This document shows positions 53,001 through 60,966 of a stretch of 64,000 bases of DNA, in pieces. Both the position numbers and the translations under genes were made by a program. Every line of letters begins with the position of its first letter. Position 1 is the stretch's first letter. Source of the DNA: Lachnospiraceae bacterium GAM79 (lineage in GTDB: Bacteria; Bacillota; Clostridia; Lachnospirales; Lachnospiraceae); assembly GCA_020735665.1 (NCBI GenBank), contig CP085928.1:1-64000 (forward strand). Direction: 5' to 3'. The notes beneath the pieces were generated by a model. That model did no database searches, was not told the DNA's origin, and saw only the letters and a program-made list of their open reading frames with translations.

Positions 53001-56000
53001 ACCGCAACTTCTCTGGAAGATGTGATCAAACAGCCGTTCCAGGTCATTAAAGCAGCCAACAATGGTAAGACCGATGCCGATCTGTTAAAAGGTGTGGGAT
53101 TCAGTGCATATCTGGAGAGCAGCCTGAAGAAAAATAAGGACGGTTCCTATGACTTTGCATCTGCAACTCCGGTTGTACTGACCGCAGACGGACAGACAGA
53201 AATGTTCACGGATGAGCGTGGATATGCATGCTCCATTCCGCTTGCATACGGAACCTACATTGTAAGGGAGACCACCACACCGCACAACTTCAAACCAGTC
53301 GATGACTTTAAGGTTGTGATCTCGGAAAACAATCCGGATCAGCCGCAGGTATGGCGTGTGCTTCTGGACGAAGAGTTTGAAGCAAAATTAAAGATCGTCA
53401 AAAAAGATGACGAGACAAAGAAATCTGTCCTGGTTCCGAATACTGAGTTTAAAGTATACGATCTGGATAACAAGAAATATGTGGAACAGGTGACCACCTA
53501 CCCATCTACTATGGTACATAAATCTTATTTTACGGATGAGAATGGATACCTGATCCTGCCACAGAATCTGGCTTGTGGAAATTACCGCATCGAAGAAGTG
53601 ACTGCACCGGATGGATACACCCACAGTGCCAATACCGTGGAAATCAAGGTAGACAGCGATACTGCATACCAGGAAGATCCGGTCAGCGGTGACCTGATCA
53701 TCGAGGTGGAATTCGAGAACCACCCGGCAAAAGGCAGACTGACCATCCACAAGGAAGGAGAAGTAGTCAAAGGTTTTGACAAGGATTTCATCCACGAGGA
53801 AGCCAGCCTTGCAGGAGCCGTGTTTGAGGTTTATGCCGCAGAAGATATCTATACCGCAGACCATCAGAAAGATGAGAACGGCAACCGTTATCTGGAATAT
53901 GCCAAAGACACACTGGTGGCAACGGTGACAACCGATGAAACCGGAAGTGCCGTAGTAGAGAACCTTCCGCTCGGCAAATACCGTGTAGAAGAGAAAAAAA
54001 CGCCGGAGGGCTACACCTGGAATGCCAAAGGCGAAGAAGTAACTTTTACCTATGCCGGACAGGATACCCCAGTCGTAGACGAAGAAGTGACTTTTACCAA
54101 TGAACGCCAGAAAGTAAGCATCACCGTGGAAAAACAGGATGCAGAAACAGGAAGCACGGTAGCTGGAGCTACATTCGGTCTTTACAATAAGAACGAGATC
54201 AAATCCGGTGACAAGATTATTGTGAAAGCAGATACCTTATTACAGGAGATCACAAGCGATGAAAAAGGACAGGCACACTTCACCCTGGACCTGCCGCTTG
54301 GAACTTATTATGTGAAAGAAATTTCTGCACCGGATGGTTTTGTATCTTCTGACGAGATACTGGAATTTGATGCCACCTATCAGGGGCAGGACATTCCGAC
54401 CATCAAGCTGAAATCTGTGAAGAAGAACCAGCCGACCACCATCGAGGTGACAAAATCCGACCTGACCACAGGCGTAGAGCTGAACGGGGCATCCCTTTCT
54501 GTTCTGGACAAGGATGGAAATGTGATCGACAGCTGGACTTCCGTAAAGGATGAGCCTCATGTGATCAAATACCTGACCGTTGGAAAAACTTATACCCTCC
54601 GTGAATCTCTTGCACCGCTTGGTTATTTAAAGACCACGGATGTGGAATTCACCGTTCAGGATACCGCAAAAGTACAGAAAGTGGAAATGAAAGACGATGT
54701 GCCGAAAGCCCTGCTGATCGTAAACAAGAAGGGTGAATTCCTTGATAAGATCACCCTGCTGGACAATGTCAAAGGCGTTGTAGAGCATCTGTTTGAGTAC
54801 ATCACAGGAAGCCTGTCAGACGTTACCTTTGAGATTTACACTGCAGAGGATATCAAAGCAGCCGATGGTGTAAGCCCGGATTATTATGCTAAGGACGAGC
54901 TGGTGGCAACCGTGACTACTGATGCAAACGGTGTTGCAGAAGTATCTGACCTTCCGGTTGGAAAATACTATGTCAAAGAGGTGGGCACAGCATATGGTTA
55001 TGTGCTGGATGAAAAACCACGATATGTAGATCTTTCCTACCGTGACCAGGATACCCCGGTTGTCGTATACGATGAGGACTGGCAGAACAACCGTCAGAAA
55101 GTAAAAGTGAACGTCCTGAAGAAAGAAAAGGATACCGACCGTGTATTAAAAGGCGGCATCTTTGGACTGTACACCAGAAACGACATCCTGTCCGCATCTG
55201 GAAAGGTGCTGATGGAAGCAGATACCCTGATCGAGTTAAAAACAACAGATGCAGATGGAAAGATTTCCTTTATTGCAGACCTGCCGATCGACGGAACCTA
55301 TTATGTGAAGGAGCTGTATGCACCGGATGGATTTGTCACCACCGGAGAAGAGCAGGAATTTGTTTTTGAGTACCAGGGGGATAAAGAAGCAGAAGCATCC
55401 TATGAATTTGTATTTGAAGATGAGCCGACAACCGTGGAGCTTTCCAAAACCGATCTGACCACGGGCGAGGAACTGCCGGGAGCCAGATTACAGCTGACGG
55501 ATGAAAACGGGGCTGTTGTTGAGGAATGGACATCCACCAAGGAGCCGCACATCATCAAAGAACTGGTTGTAGGAAAATCTTACACCCTGACAGAAAACAA
55601 GCCGGCCGATGGATATGCCACTGCGGAAAGCATCACATTCACCGTAGAGAATACTGCGGAGATCCAGAAACAGGTAATGGAAGATGACGTGACCAAAGTG
55701 AAGATCAGCAAAACGGATATTACCGGAGATAATGAGATCGAAGGAGCCAAACTGACCATCACAGATGAAAATGGCAACATCGTAGAAACCTGGACTTCCG
55801 GTAAAGAGCCGCATTATATCGAAAAACTTCCGATTGGTAAATACACCCTGAAAGAAGAGCAGGCTCCAAACGGTTATGTCGTTGCAGAGGAGATCACCTT
55901 CGAGGTGGCAGATACCGCAGAGATCCAGAAGGTAGCCATGAAAGATGACACCGCAAAGGGACGCCTGATCATTGAGAAAACAGATAAGGATGCCGGAGCA

Positions 56001-56423
56001 GCACTGAAAGATGCAGAATTTGAACTGAGGGATGCGGATGGCAAAGTGGTAGAAACCCTGACCACTGATGAAAACGGCCATGCAACCAGCGGACTGCTTG
56101 CAATCGGAACTTATAAGGACGGCAAATTTGATAAGGCAGCCACCTATTATCTGGTTGAGACCAAAGCACCGGAGGGCTATCAGCTGGATGAGACCAAACA
56201 TGAGGTGACATTTACCTATGTAGATGACAAAACTCCAGTGATCGAAGTCATCCAGAAAGTGACGAACGAGAAGCTGCCGGAGGATACCCCGTTTGTAAGC
56301 AACCCGAAAACAGGCGATGACACCAACCTCTGGATTCCGGCCCTGTGCCTGATTCTTTCCGCAGGCGGTCTGATCGGCATGGGTGTGGCATCCAGAAGAA
56401 AGAAGAAAAAAGGGGGCAGATAG
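50094..56423 (+). CDS. Giant surface adhesin: thioester domain, CnaB/SpaA repeats, NPKTG anchor
   Basis: 2109 residues. Signal peptide (1-36), an acidic Glu/Thr linker (about 160-220), then a thioester-type domain with Cys302 in AYCVQPSKAGP, then about fifteen CnaB/SpaA beta-sandwich repeats (patterns such as LEGAVYGLYAREDI, GKYYVKELTPPVGY) able to form Lys-Asn isopeptide bonds through their conserved Glu (YVKE, YRVEE). The C-terminus has NPKTG at 2070, a hydrophobic helix and RRKKKK tail, a sortase B-like sorting signal. ATG 50094 has an AGAGG site. It should be wall-anchored by the sortase two genes downstream and may aid cell contact during transfer or host binding. Confidence 0.9.
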   Translation: MKSKYRFRRILSGVMAAVTILSTVISPLTVYASEEPKAAEPPAYESVKDQLDENEVVKATDLELEVGQDFDVSTDFTNLEIKDESKVKVTFQKAENDAGENFSTSHADIYHAVYYVEPVNQNHPVYQIGRNLIVKEPVTAAQSELQTEQAVTEEDTGSDDEEAASQEETETVPVETEIVEPETAESETEEPEETEPEFQGGLSESEFDAALEEAETENTTDKESGLTLSDVLEQAGEQDIDLMAMEDGETVSFTAVNTSTRATQDVDVTRGTAYYYADYGLGSYVTYKYTVKFGNVSATAYCVQPSKAGPGDGVYKITKLGDSKALAKVCYYGTKASGENGFFSEKHPDFSAGKQFIIVHLAASYANNSSDAFSGTNATGQALAMELYNYCMSQPEIPEVDMSFSNADVTAYISGNSQRTEEITFKASELQTITMKLPSGVKLHNVTTGKTSSAGASVEICGGTKFYLSAPLTQAVDVKGEWSVTMKGSIIKDYSAYKITTGSETQDLALVFGEGVTDEKYVDFKVSWVKQATLEIVKKDRKSNKAIAGAVYGVYSDKDGKNLITKMPATDANGASSVTITKTQDTVYLKEISVPNGYLLDTKAYDVKLVIGDTVKQTVTDAEQMASLTVYKLGEVLTGAKVTDDGVSFVYTEQKQKSAVYNVYAAADIVSADGTVIYKKDALVKAGLTTGDDGSVTLDNLYLGKYVVKEMQAPQNLVCTGESQEITLSYAGSNVEKVMGSVTFKNDRQKASVSVYKQDKETRKYLPGGTYGLYAGNDIKAADGTVVVKKDTLIEKVVTGTDGKAVYQADLPIANSYYMKEVSAPAGYTRNSEDVYSFTFQYTTDKEATVSFSHTFQNERVNAKIKLVKEDSETGKTAQGDATLEGAVYGLYAREDIVHPDGQTGVLYPAGTQIATLTTDTEGNAEIADLYLGKYYVKELTPPVGYLADPEEHDLECNDEGDLVQTVERTATSLEDVIKQPFQVIKAANNGKTDADLLKGVGFSAYLESSLKKNKDGSYDFASATPVVLTADGQTEMFTDERGYACSIPLAYGTYIVRETTTPHNFKPVDDFKVVISENNPDQPQVWRVLLDEEFEAKLKIVKKDDETKKSVLVPNTEFKVYDLDNKKYVEQVTTYPSTMVHKSYFTDENGYLILPQNLACGNYRIEEVTAPDGYTHSANTVEIKVDSDTAYQEDPVSGDLIIEVEFENHPAKGRLTIHKEGEVVKGFDKDFIHEEASLAGAVFEVYAAEDIYTADHQKDENGNRYLEYAKDTLVATVTTDETGSAVVENLPLGKYRVEEKKTPEGYTWNAKGEEVTFTYAGQDTPVVDEEVTFTNERQKVSITVEKQDAETGSTVAGATFGLYNKNEIKSGDKIIVKADTLLQEITSDEKGQAHFTLDLPLGTYYVKEISAPDGFVSSDEILEFDATYQGQDIPTIKLKSVKKNQPTTIEVTKSDLTTGVELNGASLSVLDKDGNVIDSWTSVKDEPHVIKYLTVGKTYTLRESLAPLGYLKTTDVEFTVQDTAKVQKVEMKDDVPKALLIVNKKGEFLDKITLLDNVKGVVEHLFEYITGSLSDVTFEIYTAEDIKAADGVSPDYYAKDELVATVTTDANGVAEVSDLPVGKYYVKEVGTAYGYVLDEKPRYVDLSYRDQDTPVVVYDEDWQNNRQKVKVNVLKKEKDTDRVLKGGIFGLYTRNDILSASGKVLMEADTLIELKTTDADGKISFIADLPIDGTYYVKELYAPDGFVTTGEEQEFVFEYQGDKEAEASYEFVFEDEPTTVELSKTDLTTGEELPGARLQLTDENGAVVEEWTSTKEPHIIKELVVGKSYTLTENKPADGYATAESITFTVENTAEIQKQVMEDDVTKVKISKTDITGDNEIEGAKLTITDENGNIVETWTSGKEPHYIEKLPIGKYTLKEEQAPNGYVVAEEITFEVADTAEIQKVAMKDDTAKGRLIIEKTDKDAGAALKDAEFELRDADGKVVETLTTDENGHATSGLLAIGTYKDGKFDKAATYYLVETKAPEGYQLDETKHEVTFTYVDDKTPVIEVIQKVTNEKLPEDTPFVSNPKTGDDTNLWIPALCLILSAGGLIGMGVASRRKKKKGGR

Positions 56424-56424
56424 G

Positions 56425-56922
56425 CTGAAACAATTATATTTTGCGTATGGAAGCAACATGGATCTGGACCAGATGGCATATCGGTGCCCAAAGGCGGAGG
56501 TGGTAGAAATCGTCCGCCTGGAGGGGTATCGGCTGACCTTTGCAGCCGCAGGAAGCGGCCTTGCCACCATCTTCCCGGAAGAGGGAAGCCATGTGGACGG
56601 CGTCCTCTGGTCACTGACCGGGGACTGTGAAAAGAGCCTGGATCTTTATGAAGGCTATCCTGATTTTTACGACAAGCAGGAGATCACTGTCAAGAACAAA
56701 GATGGAAGAGAGATCAAAGCCATTGTCTATATCATGACAAAAGATTACATGCAGAACTTTAATCCGCCCGGACGGTCGTACCTGACTGGGATCTTAAAGG
56801 GCTGCAGACAGAACCAAATCCCGACAGAGCCGATCCTGAAAGCAGCAAGGAAACCGCCTGTGCCGGGAAAGACGCAGAAGAGTCAGCCAAAGAAGCAGAG
56901 AAAAGCCGGACAGGAACGATGA
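56425..56922 (+). CDS. Gamma-glutamylcyclotransferase-like protein (CTG start likely)
   Basis: 165 residues, AIG2/GGCT fold: YFAYGSNMDLDQM at the N-terminus binds the gamma-glutamyl group, followed by GYRLTFAAAGSGLATIFPEE, the catalytic Glu region VDGVLWSLTGDCEKSLDLYEGYP, and a basic Lys/Gln/Pro tail. It cleaves gamma-glutamyl amides with 5-oxoproline release. The conserved start corresponds to a CTG (56425) two bases after the adhesin stop, so it is probably translated by coupling. It overlaps the sortase gene by four bases (ATGA). Confidence 0.85.
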   Translation: MKQLYFAYGSNMDLDQMAYRCPKAEVVEIVRLEGYRLTFAAAGSGLATIFPEEGSHVDGVLWSLTGDCEKSLDLYEGYPDFYDKQEITVKNKDGREIKAIVYIMTKDYMQNFNPPGRSYLTGILKGCRQNQIPTEPILKAARKPPVPGKTQKSQPKKQRKAGQER

Positions 56923-57734
56923 AGAAAAAACCAAAGACAGGAATCTTACAGAGGTTTTTCAAGATCATCTGCCTTGCAGTGACGCTGACAAGTGCCGGGT
57001 TTCTGATTTACCACATGGTATATCTTCCAATGGAGAACAAAAAGCTGATGGCAGAGCTGAAAGGGAATTTCCCGGAGCCGGAAGCTCCGGGAGCCTCAGG
57101 CTCTGAAAAGAAAGACCAACCAGCTGGAAGAAAATGCCCGGTGGCTGCGGTAGACCTTGTTTCTCTTCGGGAACAATACCCGGATGTGCAGGGATGGCTG
57201 ACAATACCGGATACCGGGATTGATTACCCGGTGCTTCAGTCCGAACAGGAGAATGGGGAGTTTTACCTGAAACGGAATTACAAAAAGGAATATGACATCA
57301 ACGGAAGCCTGTTTTTACAGGCAGACTGTAAAGTGTCTGAAAGTCGGAACCTTATCATTTACGGTCACAACATGAACAGTGGGGCAATGTTCGGAAATCT
57401 GGACTTATATGCAGATGAAACGTACTATCAGGAGCATCCCTTTGCTTATCTTCAGACAGAGGATAGCATTCAGGAATACCGAATTGTCACGGTGCTGAAA
57501 GCAGACAGGAATTTGTTCCCATTCCAGCAGAAACTCGCAGATGCGGAGGCAGTGCAGGAATATTTAAAAGCAGCTAAGCAGAGGGAAGTGTTCGAAACCG
57601 GGGATGATTACCTGAAGTGTATATACGATAAGGTTTTGACGCTCGTCACGTGTTCATATGAATGGAGCGGTGCCAGGAACATCGTCCTGGCGGTGCCGGT
57701 TTCCGGGGCAGTGTGGAGTCAGAAGTGTTCGTAA
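56919..57734 (+). CDS. srtB: Class B sortase
   Basis: 271 residues: N-terminal membrane anchor (about 12-36), then the sortase barrel with His150 in IIYGHNM, Cys245 in TLVTCSYE and Arg253 in GARNIV. The YPDVQGWLTIPDTGIDYPV segment is typical of class B. Substrate is most likely the adhesin with the NPKTG signal in the same operon. ATG 56919 overlaps the cyclotransferase stop. The last codons run into a 40-base direct repeat. Confidence 0.92.
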   Translation: MKKKPKTGILQRFFKIICLAVTLTSAGFLIYHMVYLPMENKKLMAELKGNFPEPEAPGASGSEKKDQPAGRKCPVAAVDLVSLREQYPDVQGWLTIPDTGIDYPVLQSEQENGEFYLKRNYKKEYDINGSLFLQADCKVSESRNLIIYGHNMNSGAMFGNLDLYADETYYQEHPFAYLQTEDSIQEYRIVTVLKADRNLFPFQQKLADAEAVQEYLKAAKQREVFETGDDYLKCIYDKVLTLVTCSYEWSGARNIVLAVPVSGAVWSQKCS

Positions 57735-57883
57735 GTACCCGAAAAGTGCAGAAAATGAGACAAATAATGACCGCACGGGCAGGGATGTGTTCAAAACAGG
57801 GGGATTATGAAGGGTGTGCATTGGTAGTATTTAGGTTGAAAAAAGTGTCTGAAAGTACCAGAAAAGTGCAGAATGTGAGACAA
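57724..57883 (+). repeat. Two-copy 40-base direct repeat upstream of metK
   Basis: 57724-57763 and 57844-57883 agree at 34 of 40 positions and lie exactly 120 bases apart. Both contain AGTACC, GAAAAGTGCAGAA and end TGAGACAA, the same octamer found in the XRE operators at 43694-43768. The first copy overlaps the end of srtB. They may be regulator sites for metK and the genes behind it. Confidence 0.7.
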
Positions 57884-57967
57884 CTTATAACCCAGATCCG
57901 GCAGAAAGTGTTCCAGAAAGGAGCGTTTCCTGCCGTTATTATTTACTTGGAAAGGATGGTAACGATT

Positions 57968-59128
57968 ATGAAACGATTTTATACAGCAGAATCCGTAACA
58001 GAAGGACATCCGGATAAGCTCTGCGACCTGATCGCAGACAGCATTCTGGACGCGTGTCTGAAAGAGGACGAAAATTCCAGAGTGGCCTGCGAGGTGCTGG
58101 CGACCAAAAGGAACATCATTGTAGCAGGAGAGATCACCAGCCGATTTGAGCCACAGGTGTTTGAAATCATCAAAAAGGTGCTGGAGAGTGCAGGCTATGA
58201 AGCAGAGGAAATCCACATGGATGCCCTCATCCACAAACAGAGTCCGGATATCGCCGGGGCAGTGGAGAGATCCAGAGAACGAAGGGCAGGGACTGTTTTT
58301 GTTCAGAGCGGACTTGCCAGCGGTACCGGGGATCAGGGCATCATGATTGGCTACGCCTGCGATGAGACACCGCAGCTTATGCCGATGCCAGTGGTTCTGG
58401 CGAACCGCATTGTAAGGGAACTGTCTGCAAGCCGTAGAAGCGGATATATCACGGGAATCTTGCCAGATGGAAAGGCGCAGGTGACCGTGGAGTATGAAGA
58501 TGACAGACCTGCCCGGCTGGATACCGTCATTGTGTCCTGCCAGCATGAAAAGGAAAAATCCCTTCGGAAGCTGGAGCATGAGATCCGGGAGAAAGTGTTA
58601 CGCCCGGCACTCCGTATGCTGCCACCGGATGAGGATACCAAGATCCTGATTAACCCATCGGGCAGATTTGTGTGCGGAGGTCTGGATGCAGACACCGGAC
58701 TGACCGGAAGGAAACTAATGGTGGATACCTACGGCAGCCTGGTACCGCATGGCGGCGGTGCATTCTCCGGGAAGGATTGTTCCAAAGTTGACCGTTCCGG
58801 GGCATACATGGCCCGTTACATCGCCAAAAACATGGTAGCTGCCGGACTTGCCAGCCGATGCCAGGTGTCCCTTGCCTATGCCATTGGGGTTGCCCAGCCA
58901 GTCATGGTGCAGGTGGATACCTTTGGAACGGGAAAGATCTGTGCGGATGACTGCCTCGCCGCAGCGATCCCTCTGGTGTTCGGGCTTACCCCAAGCCAGA
59001 TCTGTGACACCCTGCACCTGAAGCGGCCAATCTACCGACAGAGTGCGGTGTTCGGGCATTTTGGAAGAAAGGAATTCCCGTGGGAGAAAACGGATAAGGC
59101 AGAGCAGCTCCGGGATACCGTGATGTAA
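57968..59128 (+). CDS. metK: S-adenosylmethionine synthetase on the conjugative element
   Basis: 386 residues, full length: makes SAM from methionine and ATP. TAESVTEGHPDKLCD at the N-terminus, SGTGDQGIMIGYA (usual GAGDQG with Ala to Thr), and the P-loop-like HGGGAFSGKDCSKVDRS are present. ATG 57968 has AAAGGATGG ahead. A second metK on a mobile element is unusual; it lies between two SAM-dependent DNA methyltransferases and could feed them in a new host. Its stop overlaps the next start (TAATG). Confidence 0.93.
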   Translation: MKRFYTAESVTEGHPDKLCDLIADSILDACLKEDENSRVACEVLATKRNIIVAGEITSRFEPQVFEIIKKVLESAGYEAEEIHMDALIHKQSPDIAGAVERSRERRAGTVFVQSGLASGTGDQGIMIGYACDETPQLMPMPVVLANRIVRELSASRRSGYITGILPDGKAQVTVEYEDDRPARLDTVIVSCQHEKEKSLRKLEHEIREKVLRPALRMLPPDEDTKILINPSGRFVCGGLDADTGLTGRKLMVDTYGSLVPHGGGAFSGKDCSKVDRSGAYMARYIAKNMVAAGLASRCQVSLAYAIGVAQPVMVQVDTFGTGKICADDCLAAAIPLVFGLTPSQICDTLHLKRPIYRQSAVFGHFGRKEFPWEKTDKAEQLRDTVM

Positions 59129-60099
59129 TGCCGTGGATTCCGGAAGAAGAAATCAAACGTGCAAGGGAGATCACCGCCATTGAATACCTGAAGAAATATC
59201 AGCCAAACCGTCTGAAAAAATCTTCAGCCAGAAATGAATGGGAGCTGACAGACCACGACAGCTTTAAGATTAACGAGCAGACCAGCCAGTGGCACTGGAA
59301 ATCCAGAGATATCGGGGGCACCAGTGCTTTAAATTTCCTGATTCATGTAGACGGGTGTTCTTTTCTGGAGGCAGTGCAAATGCTGAAAGATGAGTATCCC
59401 ACCTATATCCCTCCTCCAGTGGAAGCAAAGCCAAAGAAGCCATTTGTCCTGCCTACGGCCAGCCCAGACTGCCGCAGGGTGTTCCGCTATCTGAAAGAGC
59501 GGGGCATCAGTGGCGAGGTCTTACAGCGGTGTGTTCATTTGGGAATCTTATATGAGAGTCTGCCCTACCACAATGCCGTGTTCATAGGACGGGATGAAAA
59601 CCAGGTGGCAAGATATGCTTTCCTGCGTGGGATTTACGATGCCAGCGGAAAGTCTTTTAAGATGGAACAGGCCGGAAGTGAAAAGGCATACGCTTTTTGT
59701 GTTCCGGCGAAATCGGGATGCAGACGGGTTGCTGTTTATGAAGCCTGTGTGGATGTGCTTGCCCACATGACATTGGAACAGAGACAAGGAAGCCGGGATA
59801 AGTACCGTCTGGAGCTTGGCGGGATCAGCGCACCAAAAGAAGGGCAGAGCCAGCGGAGCATGAAAAAGCCGCAGGCATTGGAACATTTTCTGTCCCAGCA
59901 CCCGGAGATCACCGAGATCGAAGTGTGTACCGACAATGACTTTGCCGGACGGTGGGCGTGTGAACATATCCGAAAAGCCTACGAGGGAAGCTATCGGATC
60001 ATCGAGAACCTGCCGGAAATCGAAGGGGCAGACTGGGCAGACATGGCAAAAATGGCTGCCCGTACACCGGAGAAACGGCAGAATAGGGAAGCGAGGTGA
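59128..60099 (+). CDS. DUF3991/Toprim domain protein (primase-like)
   Basis: 323 residues. N-terminal zinc-ribbon-like/CHC2-type region (EEIKRAREITAIEYLKKYQP, SRDIGGTSALNFLIHVDG), DUF3991 middle (YLKERGISGEVLQRCVHLGI), and a Toprim-like end (VAVYEACVDVLAHMTLEQ; EVCTDNDFAGRWACEHI) with the acidic residues of a primase or topoisomerase core. Such proteins are common in clostridial conjugative elements and probably help replicate transferred single strands. One-base overlap with metK (TAATG). Confidence 0.87.
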   Translation: MPWIPEEEIKRAREITAIEYLKKYQPNRLKKSSARNEWELTDHDSFKINEQTSQWHWKSRDIGGTSALNFLIHVDGCSFLEAVQMLKDEYPTYIPPPVEAKPKKPFVLPTASPDCRRVFRYLKERGISGEVLQRCVHLGILYESLPYHNAVFIGRDENQVARYAFLRGIYDASGKSFKMEQAGSEKAYAFCVPAKSGCRRVAVYEACVDVLAHMTLEQRQGSRDKYRLELGGISAPKEGQSQRSMKKPQALEHFLSQHPEITEIEVCTDNDFAGRWACEHIRKAYEGSYRIIENLPEIEGADWADMAKMAARTPEKRQNREAR

Positions 60100-60103
60100 T
60101 GCT

Positions 60104-60877
60104 TTGAAAGATAAAATAGAAGTGGGAATGCTGTCACCTCTGATGGCAGAGTTTATTCCGGACTATTCAGACATTGTGGATCTGGATGATGCGGAGCCAT
60201 TGGAAGGACCTGACCTGGTGCAGTATCAGACATCCATCGCAGAAAAGGTTGACGAGATCAATCGGCTCGGTATGCCTGACAACCAGCCATGCAACCTGAT
60301 CGATTATTTTGACCAAAACAAGGACATTAAGGAAAAAGTGGAACGCATTACAATGGCGGTAAAGGAACAGGAGGGCGTTTTATATGGCTGTGCAAACCTG
60401 ACACTCCGGGAGAATCTGACACCAGAGGAATACCGTGTGGTGGGGCAGTATCTGAGAGGGCAGTACAGCGATGGCTGGGGAGAAAGTCTGGAACAGCGGG
60501 AGATCAAGGTAGACGGTGGTGAATTATACTTACATTTCTATGTTGGTGCCGGCTCGGATTTCCAGATACAGGTGAAAGCACCGGAAAACGGTGTGCAGGA
60601 AAAGCAGCCGGAACAAAAGCCGTCCCGTCCAGAACTTAAGCTCTTAGGGCATGACGGAAATATTTTCTCAATCCTTGGGGATGCCGCAAGACTGCTTAGA
60701 CGTGCTGGGATGTCCGAACAGGCCAACGAAATGGCGGATCGTGTCCACAAGAGCAGCAATTACTATGAAGCGCTGGGAATCATCAGCGAATACGTGGAAA
60801 CCGAGCTGTCGGACCACCGTGAACAGCCCAGAACGCCAAGAAAAGAAACACTGAAAAAAGAGGATACCTGCCGATGA
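60104..60877 (+). CDS. Conjugative-element protein, unknown function
   Basis: 257 residues, acidic. The middle contains GCANLTLRENLTPEEYRVVG and QYSDGWGESLEQREI, a block often seen in ICE/phage proteins annotated with YodL- or ArdA-like names; I cannot assign function. The C-terminal 70 residues (HDGNIFSILGDAARLLRRAG, YEALGIISEYVETEL) form a helical module also found in large ICE proteins. Start is TTG 60104 with GAGGTG five bases ahead; the longer ATG frame overlaps the previous gene. Confidence 0.72.
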   Translation: MKDKIEVGMLSPLMAEFIPDYSDIVDLDDAEPLEGPDLVQYQTSIAEKVDEINRLGMPDNQPCNLIDYFDQNKDIKEKVERITMAVKEQEGVLYGCANLTLRENLTPEEYRVVGQYLRGQYSDGWGESLEQREIKVDGGELYLHFYVGAGSDFQIQVKAPENGVQEKQPEQKPSRPELKLLGHDGNIFSILGDAARLLRRAGMSEQANEMADRVHKSSNYYEALGIISEYVETELSDHREQPRTPRKETLKKEDTCR

Positions 60878-60966
60878 GCAGTTCCATAAAGAAAAGCACT
60901 TCCAGAGAAATCTGGAAAATAAGCGACCGAAAGGATGATGCCTATGGGAAATACCCTGAAACTTGA
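60874..60966 (+). CDS. Possible 30-residue coupled ORF
   Basis: ATG 60874 overlaps the previous stop (ATGA) with GAGG nine bases ahead, and the frame ends inside the next gene. Basic and Ser/Lys-rich. It may only serve to carry ribosomes to the methyltransferase start. Weak. Confidence 0.25.
   Translation: MSSSIKKSTSREIWKISDRKDDAYGKYPET

Noticed and set aside
55488-56570. 360-codon open frame on the minus strand
   Set aside because: Opposite the adhesin's repeated CnaB domains; repetitive sense codons keep the antisense frame open.
57724-57883. CRISPR-like repeats
   Set aside because: Only two copies, 120 bases apart, imperfect, and no cas genes; treated as regulatory direct repeats.
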